Below are positions 14,140-21,635 of a DNA stretch of 39,291 nucleotides, in pieces; positions within the stretch are counted from its first letter, which is position 1; the number at the start of each line of letters is the position of its first letter. Source of the stretch: JAXJQF01 sp036311285 (GTDB lineage: Bacteria > Pseudomonadota > Gammaproteobacteria > Enterobacterales > Succinivibrionaceae). Position numbers and translations under genes: made by a program. The stretch is from NCBI GenBank assembly GCA_036311285.1, contig JAXJQF010000074.1, forward strand, positions 1 through 39,291, written 5' to 3'. The notes beneath the pieces were generated by a model, which worked only from the letters and a program-made list of their open reading frames with translations, ran no database searches and was not told the origin of the DNA.

Positions 14140-14724
14140 ATGGAGATTACTAAATTGAATTTAGTTGTTCGCAATAAAAATATTGCTTTTATAAGAGTAA
14201 CACTTATGGTTGTTTTATTCTTTATTTATTGTATTACATCTACTGTAAATGCACAGTGTGTTGGTCATTGGCGTGATGTTGCCTATGATACTAAGATCAT
14301 GAAGAGATATATTCCTTATATAAATTGTGTTAGATGGATGGCTTATCAGTTTGAATTACCAGAAGAACTTCTTTACTCAGTATTATATGTTGAACGTGGC
14401 TCTGTTACTGGTAAATGTATGTCAAATAAGAATGGTACAGAAGATTGTGGTCCGGCTCAAATCAATGATGTACGTATTCCAGAACTTAAGAAGTTTGATC
14501 TCGATAAACAAGATATAAAGTTTAATCCATGTAAAAATATTTGGGTGATGGGGTACTTATTAAGACGTGAAATTGAAAAAGCAAATGGAGACATTTGGAA
14601 AGGGGTTGGTAACTACCATTACCATTATAGTGTTAATAAAAAGATACATGATAAATACGTAAATAGAGTACGTAAAGCGTGGAAAAATTTAGTAAAGGTT
14701 GTAGCTAAAAAGTGTAACGACTAG
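14140..14724 (+). CDS. Small exported lytic transglycosylase (SLT domain)
   Basis: A 194-residue protein with an N-terminal signal/anchor (hydrophobic 18-37, cut near VNA, residue 38) and an SLT/VirB1-like domain. Catalytic Glu is E85 in LYVERGS; DCGPAQIND (102-110) replaces the usual G-x-M/L-Q-I-N; VGNYHYHYS (156-164) is the final family motif. It would cleave peptidoglycan glycan strands with 1,6-anhydro formation, and such enzymes often open the wall for secretion or conjugation machines. Extra Cys (40, 63, 93, 103, 131, 192) suggest disulphides. TTG at 14155, with GGAG at 14142-14145, may be the true start, since ATG 14140 has no Shine-Dalgarno. It follows the DotH-like gene by 23 nt and has a strong terminator. 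Confidence 0.82.
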   Translation: MEITKLNLVVRNKNIAFIRVTLMVVLFFIYCITSTVNAQCVGHWRDVAYDTKIMKRYIPYINCVRWMAYQFELPEELLYSVLYVERGSVTGKCMSNKNGTEDCGPAQINDVRIPELKKFDLDKQDIKFNPCKNIWVMGYLLRREIEKANGDIWKGVGNYHYHYSVNKKIHDKYVNRVRKAWKNLVKVVAKKCND

Positions 14725-14750
14725 TTGTAAAGAATTTAGTACAGAAACAT

Positions 14751-14787
14751 AAAGAGAGGTTAAACCTCTCTTTGTTTTTTCTTTTTT
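14751..14787 (+). terminator. Rho-independent terminator
   Basis: A perfect 10-bp stem (14751-14760 with 14764-14773) with a TAA loop is followed by T-rich sequence. It ends the DotH-like/transglycosylase operon. Confidence 0.92.
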
Positions 14788-14878
14788 ATCTTGTACTTTA
14801 TTATTCTAAAATTTAAATAAGAATTTTGTAACTGTAAAATTTAAAGATGTTAAAACAACAAATTTAACATTTAGTTAG

Positions 14879-16132
14879 TCAGTTTAAACTATCTAGCACT
14901 TGCTCAAGAGCTGTTTCTATATCCTGATATGTAATATTCCCCATGTGTGATTTATTAGTAAAGATATTTACTGCATTTGTAGAACGTGCAGCCCACATAG
15001 CATTTGATGAGGCTTTTTTCTGATAGATAGCAAGCTGTAAAACGTCATAGTTTGCACAAATATGACATGTTGCTGTATCGACACCAATAAATGCATCAAA
15101 ACTTGCAACATGAGTTATTACATCTTTAATTGATTTGATATTTTTATCAACAAAGATTCGGTTTTCATATTCTTTAAAGTTGTTGCTAATGATGTTTTCT
15201 ATTAACGATTGTTCTTTTGGTGTTATTACAAAGCAAGCAATTACATTTTGTATAGACATAAGTCTTTCAAGTATTGCTGTAATTGTTTTTGGACATAGTT
15301 TTCGTTTTGAACTATGACCATATGGATTAATACCAATAAACTTTAATTTTGAACAATCGTTAGAAGCTGTAGAATTTTGTAAAAATTCTTTTTCTCTATT
15401 TGTTTTAATATCACTAATTATATCTAGATAAAGTTTAGTATTAATGTTAGATAAAAACGAAAGTGGTGGGATTGCGTTTTGAATGTTTGCTTGGTTTAAG
15501 TTATCGGACTCTATTGGAGTATTAAAGTTTTCTGATTTATTTAGGGTGTTTTTAGTTCCGATATCTATAATTTTATTAAACATTTCTATGTAGTAAACAT
15601 TCTTGTTTACGATATCTTTTTGGAAGTTAGAAATTAGTTTAATGTTATTAAACTTATATTTTGGAGTTAGGGTAATATTAAATTTTGCATGAATCTTGTT
15701 TATAAGTTTAATAAGTCTTGAAGACACTCCATTTGTAAGATTTATGTATAGGTCAAAAGAACTAGATATGTCTTTTAATTTTCCTTGTATTTCTGAAAAG
15801 TTTTTAGTGTTGTTGCAGGTAATAATTTCATAATTATTACCGCAACAGTCCTTTAAAATATCGTAAATAGCATTGTTTGAAAGAATGTAGATCTTTGCAT
15901 TAGGACAATATTTGTAGAAAATTTTTAAGAAAGGAAGAATACAAACAGTGTCTCCAAGTTTACCATCAAGACGATCAATTAAAACTGTTTTAACTGAAGA
16001 TAAATCAAAATCCTTTTCTAGACCTGTTGGAATATAGTCGTATTTAAGCTTGTAAATTGCTTGCTTAATTTCATGTATTGTAGATTTTAAAGGTACAAAA
16101 AAAATGGTTTTCAAGAGTCTAGAAATATTCAT
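14879..16132 (-). CDS. Glycosyltransferase family 9 (heptosyltransferase-like)
   Basis: A 417-residue GT-B enzyme of the ADP-heptose:LPS heptosyltransferase family. The N-terminal half has VLIDRLDGKLGDTVCILPFLKIF, the GT9 opening D-x-x-G-D-x-x-x-x-x-P. The C-terminal half has INPYGHSSKRKLCP, ACFVITPKEQ and FIGVDTATCHICA, the usual (G/D)-x-x-T-(A/G)-x-x-H-(I/L)-A region. It would transfer a heptose or related sugar to LPS core at the inner face of the inner membrane. The middle (about 170-250) is longer and more polar than in WaaC, WaaF or WaaQ, so the acceptor is not assigned. It is a single gene, not in an LPS cluster. No terminator was seen on its side. Confidence 0.82.
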   Translation of the reverse strand: MNISRLLKTIFFVPLKSTIHEIKQAIYKLKYDYIPTGLEKDFDLSSVKTVLIDRLDGKLGDTVCILPFLKIFYKYCPNAKIYILSNNAIYDILKDCCGNNYEIITCNNTKNFSEIQGKLKDISSSFDLYINLTNGVSSRLIKLINKIHAKFNITLTPKYKFNNIKLISNFQKDIVNKNVYYIEMFNKIIDIGTKNTLNKSENFNTPIESDNLNQANIQNAIPPLSFLSNINTKLYLDIISDIKTNREKEFLQNSTASNDCSKLKFIGINPYGHSSKRKLCPKTITAILERLMSIQNVIACFVITPKEQSLIENIISNNFKEYENRIFVDKNIKSIKDVITHVASFDAFIGVDTATCHICANYDVLQLAIYQKKASSNAMWAARSTNAVNIFTNKSHMGNITYQDIETALEQVLDSLN

Positions 16133-16441
16133 ATTTTGAATTTATTCCGTTATGTGTAAATGTTGTAATAATAATTGTTAAAGCGTTATAAGAATGTTTG
16201 TTATGTATTTATTTGTAATAACATTATATCACTATTTAAATTTTTGTAGATACAGATCATATTACTTATAGAAAGGTGTTCTTTTAATAGGACAGTGTAT
16301 AGAACATTTATATATAATACTTTAAAAATTAAGTTGCAGATGTTGGTTAATGATATAAGTTTAAACAAGTCTGATAATTAATAAAACAACATTAAAAAAT
16401 GTATTAAACTTTAAAAAGTTTCTTAACTTAATGGCTTTTAT
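16133..16441. other. Intergenic region between divergent GT9 and fadD genes
   Basis: 309 nt with no ORF or stable structure. It must hold both divergent promoters; TATAAT occurs near 16314. A loose inverted pair, GTTCT/AGAAC, lies around 16279-16304. No FadR-like operator was recognised. A four-codon ATG at 16431 overlaps the fadD start (ATGA). Confidence 0.5.
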
Positions 16442-18145
16442 ATGACAAAATCTAAATTTAGACCATGGCTTAAGTCCTATCCTAATGGAGTTGAATCAGA
16501 GGCCGATATTGAACTATTTGGTTCAATATTAGATTTATTTGAATATTCATGTGAAAAATATGCTGATAATTATGCATATACTAGCATGAGAACGAAGATA
16601 ACTTATGATGAGTTATATAAAAAGTCTGTTAGGTTTGCAGCTTTTTTACAATGCAAGTTAAAGCTTAAAAAGGGCGATAAAATCGCTTTGATGTTGCCAA
16701 ACATTATTCAGTATCCTGTAGCTTTATTTGGTTCATTGTTAGCGGGCTGCACTGTTATCAATGTAAATCCAATGTATAAGTCATCTGAGCTTGTACATCA
16801 ATTAAAGGACTCTGGTGCAAAAACCATTATCGTTATCTCAAATTTTGCTCATACGTTACAGAGAGCATTACATGATATTGAGTTAGATAACATTATTATC
16901 ACTGAATTAGGGGATGAATGTGGAGCATTAAAGGGAACCTTAATTAACTTTGCTGTTAGACATTTAAAAAGATTAGTACCAAGATTTAAGATATTAAATA
17001 CCATTAGCTATAAGCAAGCATTGCTTGAAGGTGAGAATTTCCCGTATACAAGACCAGTTGTTCATGAAAAGGATCTTGCATTCTTACAATATACAGGTGG
17101 TACAACAGGACAAGCGAAAGGGGCGATGCTAACTCATCGCAATATTTTAGCAAATGTTGCTCAATCTTTTTCAATGTATGGAAAGGTGTTAAATGAAGGT
17201 AAGGAAGTCTTATTAACTGCGATACCTTTATATCATGTATTTGCTTTAACTGTTAATTGTTTCTTATCTTTAAGAATTGGCGGTGATTCTGTTTTAGTTG
17301 CAGATCCAAGAAATATTAAAAACCTTGTTAGGGTAATGAGTCAAAGTAACATTACTATAATGACAGGTGTTAATACATTGTTTAATGCCCTAATTAATAA
17401 TGAGAAGTTTTGCCAAACGCTATTACCAAGCTTAAGACTAGTAATAGGAGGAGGAACGTCTGTTCAAAAGAGTGTTGCTGACAGATGGTTTATACATACA
17501 GGACTTCAAATATTAGAAGGGTATGGATTAACTGAATGCTCTCCATTAGTATCAGTGTGTCCTCATACTCAAAAGGAGTTTAATGGTACTATTGGTATAC
17601 CTGTTCCTTCTACAGAGGTAATAATTAAAGACGGTGATGGTAATATAATTACAGAGGTAAATGTTCCTGGAGAACTGCTGGTAAAAGGTCCTCAAGTTAT
17701 GCTTGGTTATTATGGACGAGAAGTTGCAACTAATGGTGTTTTTGATGGCGAGTATCTAAAAACAGGTGATATCGCTTGTTGGGCGAATGAACAAGGTTAT
17801 ATAAAATTAGTAGATAGACAAAAAGATTTGATTATTGTTTCAGGTTTTAATGTTTATCCGTCTGAAATAGAAGAAGTTATTATGCTTCATCCAAATGTTC
17901 TTGAATGTGCTGTAATAGGTGTTCCAAGCGAAAGAAGTGGTGAAAAGGTGAAAGCTTTTATTGTTAAGAAGCATAAGTCTTTAACAGAAGAAATGATTTT
18001 AACAATGTGTAAGAAGCATTTGACAGCATATAAGGTACCTAAAGAAATTGAGTTTATAGATTCAATGCCAAAGACTGCGGTTGGTAAGGTTAAACGTAGA
18101 GAGTTAAGAACGAGAGTACTAGGAAAATCTGCGAAGAAGAAATAG
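16442..18145 (+). CDS. fadD: Long-chain fatty acid--CoA ligase (FadD-like)
   Basis: A 567-residue adenylate-forming enzyme (ANL superfamily) that activates fatty acids to acyl-CoA via acyl-AMP. Motifs in order: YTGGTTGQAKGAMLTHRN (P-loop, from residue 217), YGLTECSPLVS (about 360), YLKTGDIACW, LVDRQKDLIIVSGFNVYPSEIEE (hinge/fatty-acyl motif) and PKTAVGKVKRREL with the C-terminal catalytic Lys. Length and N-terminus (KFRPWLKSYPNGV) match FadD. No good Shine-Dalgarno is visible. The role may be membrane phospholipid repair from host or environmental fatty acids, since no beta-oxidation gene is adjacent. No terminator is evident, and foreign-looking sequence begins a few bases after the stop. 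Confidence 0.9.
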   Translation: MTKSKFRPWLKSYPNGVESEADIELFGSILDLFEYSCEKYADNYAYTSMRTKITYDELYKKSVRFAAFLQCKLKLKKGDKIALMLPNIIQYPVALFGSLLAGCTVINVNPMYKSSELVHQLKDSGAKTIIVISNFAHTLQRALHDIELDNIIITELGDECGALKGTLINFAVRHLKRLVPRFKILNTISYKQALLEGENFPYTRPVVHEKDLAFLQYTGGTTGQAKGAMLTHRNILANVAQSFSMYGKVLNEGKEVLLTAIPLYHVFALTVNCFLSLRIGGDSVLVADPRNIKNLVRVMSQSNITIMTGVNTLFNALINNEKFCQTLLPSLRLVIGGGTSVQKSVADRWFIHTGLQILEGYGLTECSPLVSVCPHTQKEFNGTIGIPVPSTEVIIKDGDGNIITEVNVPGELLVKGPQVMLGYYGREVATNGVFDGEYLKTGDIACWANEQGYIKLVDRQKDLIIVSGFNVYPSEIEEVIMLHPNVLECAVIGVPSERSGEKVKAFIVKKHKSLTEEMILTMCKKHLTAYKVPKEIEFIDSMPKTAVGKVKRRELRTRVLGKSAKKK

Positions 18146-18156
18146 ACGCTAAAATC

Positions 18157-18300
18157 TTGGCTCTTCACTGATTTTTTTGGATTGAGAGGGAGGTTGTTAC
18201 GAACAGGAATGTTTGGAAACCGATAGAGGTATTCATTCAATGACAGCTTAATGATGAGAAGGTTGAATCTGATGTTGTTCATTTAAAAGCCCGTGGCATA
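18157..18300. mobile_element. Possible left remnant of an ISL3-type element
   Basis: Right after fadD, TTGGCTCTTCACTG is followed by a sequence richer in GC than its surroundings and without a usable ORF. The TTGGCTCTT end is repeated in inverted orientation at 19590-19598, and GGCTCTT-type ends are known from ISL3-family elements. No transposase is recognisable. This is a weak remnant call. Confidence 0.3.
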
Positions 18301-18405
18301 GTTAGTCGTTGAGTTAAGCGTAAACTTTAGTAATAATAAATATCATAACCGATATGCTGATATAAATACTGTAAGAAACGACCAATTGGTAATTTTGAGA
18401 GCGAT

Positions 18406-18696
18406 ATGAAAAGATATATACCAGATGCTGTTTTAAAGGATATTACCATGTTTGCTGAAAGAAATTCAGTAAATAAGGTCATCCTTTTTGGTTCTCGTGC
18501 AAGGGGAACGAATACTGAAAGGAGTGATATCGATCTTGCTGTTTATGGCGGAGACTTTGATTCTTTTTATTGGAACATCAATGATAACGTTAATTCACTG
18601 TTATCTTTTGATATCATTAATGCAGATAAAAACATTTCAGAAAATTTAAAAATGGAGATTGAGAAGGACGGTATTGTAATTTATGAAAAAGTTTGA
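18406..18696 (+). CDS. MNT-type nucleotidyltransferase (antitoxin of MNT/HEPN pair)
   Basis: A 96-residue minimal nucleotidyltransferase with the signature LFGSRARGTNTERSDIDLAV: G29-S30 and the two metal-binding Asp D41 and D43. Proteins of this family act as antitoxins by adding AMP to the partner HEPN toxin (type VII toxin-antitoxin). The gene overlaps the next one by 14 nt, the standard arrangement. GAGAG precedes the ATG. GC content and codon choice are higher in G+C than the flanking genes, and the pair lies between inverted IS-like ends, so it was probably acquired horizontally. Confidence 0.88.
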   Translation: MKRYIPDAVLKDITMFAERNSVNKVILFGSRARGTNTERSDIDLAVYGGDFDSFYWNINDNVNSLLSFDIINADKNISENLKMEIEKDGIVIYEKV

Positions 18697-19090
18697 AAAT
18701 TTCTCCAATTGCTTAAAAGTGTTGAAAAAGGCTGATTTTGAGCAGGCATCAGAAAGCGAAATATATAGAACCGGAGTAATAGCTCAGTTCAACCTAACGT
18801 TTGAGCTTTCTTGGAAAGCTCTTCAGGAAGTATTGAGAATTCATGGTGTTGAAGGGGTTGATGTTGGTTCTCCTCGAGAGATTCTCCAACTTGCCTATAA
18901 GGTGGGTTTTATCTCTGATTCTGCAACATGGCTACTGATGCTGAAAAAGAGGAATCTATCTGTTCATGTATATAATGAAGAAGAGGCAGATGAACTCGTG
19001 TTCCTGATACGTGACAGATTTATTTCGACATTCAGTGTCCTAGAAGAAACGCTGAAAGCAAAAATCGAAAATGCAGATAATGAACTTTAA
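18683..19090 (+). CDS. HI0074-type HEPN protein (toxin / nucleotidyltransferase substrate-binding partner)
   Basis: A 135-residue all-helical protein of the HI0074 family. FELSWKALQEVL and GSPREILQLAYKVGFI are typical of the family. The HEPN RNase-like motif R-x4-H is present as RNLSVH (R90, H95). It overlaps the MNT gene by 14 nt. In characterised MNT/HEPN pairs the HEPN protein is an RNase toxin silenced by AMPylation of a Tyr near the active site; Y97 (HVY) is a candidate target. Toxicity is not shown here. Codon use matches the MNT gene rather than the AT-rich neighbours. Confidence 0.88.
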   Translation: MKKFENFSNCLKVLKKADFEQASESEIYRTGVIAQFNLTFELSWKALQEVLRIHGVEGVDVGSPREILQLAYKVGFISDSATWLLMLKKRNLSVHVYNEEEADELVFLIRDRFISTFSVLEETLKAKIENADNEL

Positions 19091-19239
19091 GTCCACTACC
19101 CGCAATACAAGCATTCTGATCCGGCAAAGACCGTGGAATAGGCTTTGACCGGTTTGTCCTTGAATTCCAGTGCGGTTTTGTAAGGTGTTGACCTTTCGGC
19201 TGCTTTTATTTGTATAGTAAATGAAAATAAAAAAATTAC
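19091..19239. other. GC-richer fragment, possible gene remnant
   Basis: About 19091-19200 is close to 50% GC, unlike anything around it. No intact ORF fits. One minus-strand frame reads KTALEFKDKPVKAYSTVFAG, protein-like but unrecognised. It may be debris from a previously longer mobile segment. Confidence 0.3.
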
Positions 19240-19476
19240 ATGAAATCACTTCTTGAGTACGACATAGATCTTACTATGGCTATAATTTTTACTTTGACCA
19301 ATGGTGAGAAAATATGTTTTGAAAAGGATAGTTGGACTTTTTCTGAAGAAATAATTATTAACAGAGGCCATAATCTGATAAATATAATTATAAGTCCCAA
19401 TGATTTTTACGAAAGAATTGCAGAAGAACCTAACAAGAGAGGAGAATTAACAAGAAGTGAAATTATCTTAACGTAG
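19240..19476 (+). CDS. Small hypothetical protein
   Basis: A 78-residue ORF with protein-like composition (FTLTNGEKICFEKDSWTF, SPNDFYERIAEEPNKRGEL). It is soluble, with no signal peptide. The Shine-Dalgarno is weak; translation could also start at residue 13 (MAIIFTL), which looks more like a natural N-terminus. The family was not recognised. It sits inside the IS-like inverted ends next to the MNT/HEPN pair and may be part of the same acquired segment or a degraded gene. Confidence 0.45.
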   Translation: MKSLLEYDIDLTMAIIFTLTNGEKICFEKDSWTFSEEIIINRGHNLINIIISPNDFYERIAEEPNKRGELTRSEIILT

Positions 19477-20039
19477 GTTACGTGATTTTAATCACTAAAT
19501 TATCTATCTATGAAGGTAGGCACAGTTTTTTTTGCTAGACTTTTTTCAAATAAATTGGTTCCTCATTCCTCAAGTCGGCTATTCACCTCAAGAGCCAAAA
19601 TCTTTTTATTCTTATTTATTGTTTGTCTTATTCTCTGTTATTCTTATTCTTTTCATATTTCTTTAAAAGAAGAATAACTTATTATTTACTTGTTTGTTCT
19701 TATACGAATAATACGTTATTGTTTATATAGTTATTTAAAATAGTTATAGAAACATAATCTAAGGCAGTTCTATTTTATATTTTATTCTTAAAAATTAGTT
19801 AATACTTATTCAAATCAATATAAAGATGTATTAAAAATTTGTACTTTACTAAAAAATATAGCTAAAGTTTTTATATAAATCATATATAGTTCAAATTTTG
19901 AGTTATACAAAATGTAATTATAAAAAAGTGTTGATAAAATGAACTTATAATAATTTATATATTTAGCAGTAAATAGTGCACTAGTTATTTTTTCTGAAGA
20001 AAAATAATGAGAGATATTAAAAATTAAAGGGAGCTTTCT
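19477..20039. other. Long intergenic region; right IS-like end and pilin promoter region
   Basis: 563 nt without a credible gene. AAGAGCCAA at 19590-19598 is the inverted partner of 18157-18165 and continues inwards with a GC-richer ISL3-like end (to about 19555). From 19600 on the sequence is very AT-rich and pyrimidine-rich. TTGATA at 19931-19936 with TTATAT at 19955-19960 (18-nt spacer) is a possible pilin promoter. The pilin gene has an AAGGGAG Shine-Dalgarno. Confidence 0.45.
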
Positions 20040-20597
20040 ATGAGATTGCAAAAAGGTTTCACATTAATAGAATTAGTTGTTGTTATTGTAATTTTAGGTA
20101 TTTTAGCAGCAAGTGCTGCACCTAAATTCATGGACTTACAATCCGATGCTCGTAAGAGTGCTCTTCAGGGAATGCAGGGTGCTGTAAAGAGTGCTGTTAG
20201 TATGACATATTCAAAATCTATCTTATCAGGTGTAGATAGAGCTGAAACAGGTTTTGTATGTGATTCTGGTTCTAAGAGTGGAGATTCCTGTGCTCAAGGT
20301 GCTGATGCAAAGATTACAACTGCTTACGGCAGACCTGATGCTACTGATGCTGGTATATTAAATGCGTTAGAAGGTGGTAGTGCAGCATTCTCTGATTCAA
20401 CAACATGCTCTAGTGGTAGTAATGAATGGTGTTATCAAAGCTTTGGTACTGGTGGTACTAGTATTGTTATATACCAACGTGGAGCTGTAACACCTACAGA
20501 TCTTAGTAAAGGCTGTTTTGTAAGATACGATAAGGCTACAAAGACAGATGATGTAGTTAAAGCTCCAGTAGTTTCAATTGTTGATACTGATTGCTAA
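20040..20597 (+). CDS. MSHA-type type IV pilin, copy 1
   Basis: A 185-residue prepilin. A short leader MRLQKG is followed by the prepilin peptidase site G/FTLIELVVVIVILGILAASAAPKFMDLQSDAR, a classical N-methylated Phe helix with Glu5. The downstream region (SALQGMQGAVKSAVSMTYSKS) is characteristic of MshA-like pilins. The globular domain has Cys near 77 and 86 and others, YGRPDAT, GILNAL and a C-terminal TDC with Cys as the last residue. AAGGGAG lies at ideal spacing. Its own terminator separates it from the paralogue 210 nt downstream. No assembly gene (peptidase, ATPase, secretin) is in the window, so export depends on genes elsewhere. Confidence 0.9.
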   Translation: MRLQKGFTLIELVVVIVILGILAASAAPKFMDLQSDARKSALQGMQGAVKSAVSMTYSKSILSGVDRAETGFVCDSGSKSGDSCAQGADAKITTAYGRPDATDAGILNALEGGSAAFSDSTTCSSGSNEWCYQSFGTGGTSIVIYQRGAVTPTDLSKGCFVRYDKATKTDDVVKAPVVSIVDTDC

Positions 20598-20631
20598 TAG
20601 TTAATAGCTAAAGATATACATTATTGATTAG

Positions 20632-20668
20632 AAAAAGAGAGAACTTATGATGTTCTCTCTTTTTTTGT
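20632..20668 (+). terminator. Rho-independent terminator between pilin genes
   Basis: A 13-bp stem (20632-20644 with 20652-20664) with a 7-nt loop runs into T residues. The two pilins are therefore mostly independent transcripts. Confidence 0.92.
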
Positions 20669-20809
20669 TCTTTGTAGTTTTTGTTACATATGTTTAAAAT
20701 ACAAGCTAAATCTTTTGGTTTTTATACAAAATTCTAGAATTCTTGATAAAATATAATGATAGATATCTGATTTTTACTTTCTTAATAGTTTAATTAAGTT
20801 GAGGTCGTT

Positions 20810-21370
20810 ATGAATAGAACGTCGGGTTTTACGCTGATTGAACTAGTTGTTGTAATTGTTATTCTTGGAATTTTATCAGCAAGTGCTGCTCCAAAATTCA
20901 TGAGTTTACAATCAGACGCAAGACTAAGCGCAATACAAGGCTTAGTCGCATCAATAAAATCAAGTGTAAACATGTCATATTCAAAAGCCGTGATACAAGG
21001 TTTAGAAAAACAACCTAAAGGTAAATTTATTTGCGTGAGCGGTGGAAAAACAGCTGATGGAAATTCATGTTCTAATGCGAACGAGAAGGTTGTTTTATCT
21101 TATGGTAGACCATCTGCTGATTTAAATTCAGGTATTTTAAATGCATTAGATATTAATTTGTCATCTGATTTAAATGTAGATAGTGATTGGTATGCAAAGG
21201 TAAGAGATAGTTCAACTCCAGCATCTATATACATATGGCCAAAGGGTACTATTGAACCATATGAAACATCTGAAGGGGTGTATGGTTGTGCTATTTATTA
21301 CACAGAAGCTTATACAAGTGGAGATATAGTTTACAATCCGACAATTACAATCTTTGATTACGATTGTTAA
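20810..21370 (+). CDS. MSHA-type type IV pilin, copy 2
   Basis: A 186-residue paralogue of the previous gene. The prepilin site is SG/FTLIELVVVIVILGILSASAAPKFMSLQSDAR. The first ~65 residues are nearly the same as copy 1. The globular part has diverged but keeps the landmarks: FICVSGGKTADGNSC Cys pair, YGRPSAD, GILNALD, a Gly-Cys, and a C-terminal YDC with Cys last. GAGG is the Shine-Dalgarno. The pattern fits an old duplication followed by divergence of exposed surfaces, so the two may be alternative major pilins or a major and a minor subunit. Confidence 0.9.
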   Translation: MNRTSGFTLIELVVVIVILGILSASAAPKFMSLQSDARLSAIQGLVASIKSSVNMSYSKAVIQGLEKQPKGKFICVSGGKTADGNSCSNANEKVVLSYGRPSADLNSGILNALDINLSSDLNVDSDWYAKVRDSSTPASIYIWPKGTIEPYETSEGVYGCAIYYTEAYTSGDIVYNPTITIFDYDC

Positions 21371-21498
21371 TTGATAGAACAAGTTCGTTAAGCATTAATC
21401 AAGTACTATTATGTTCAAATTTGATAAAAATAGTAAAAAAGTTATGTTTTTTGTGCAAAATGTGAGCAATGTTAAGTTTTTGCTAGTTATGGTTGATA

Positions 21499-21612
21499 TA
21501 TAATTAGAATGTTAAATTTCATGTTAATTTTAATGTTCTTGATGAAGTTATAAATGAAAGAAAGAACATGTAAACTGATTCTCGTCCCCCTGATTTTTCG
21601 GGGGGATTTTTT
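21499..21612 (+). ncRNA. Possible small RNA ending in a strong terminator
   Basis: TATAAT at 21499-21504 could start a transcript near 21511. About 100 nt later lies a terminator (21585-21612). No convincing ORF lies between. It may equally be the long 3' UTR of pilin 2. The -35 region is poor. Confidence 0.25.
21585..21612 (+). terminator. GC-rich Rho-independent terminator
   Basis: TCCCCC (21585-21590) pairs with GGGGGA (21601-21606), then T6. It faces the plus strand and ends either pilin 2 or a small RNA. It lies just outside the 3' end of the convergent DUF3089 gene. Confidence 0.85.
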
Positions 21613-21635
21613 ATTTCTAGTACTTTTTTTTTTGA

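Noticed and set aside
16431..16445. Four-codon ORF overlapping the fadD start as ATGA
   Set aside because: No Shine-Dalgarno; too short to separate from chance.
17887..18282. 131-residue minus-strand frame over the fadD end
   Set aside because: Mostly antisense to fadD; the part outside it overlaps the IS-like remnant and matches no transposase that can be recognised.
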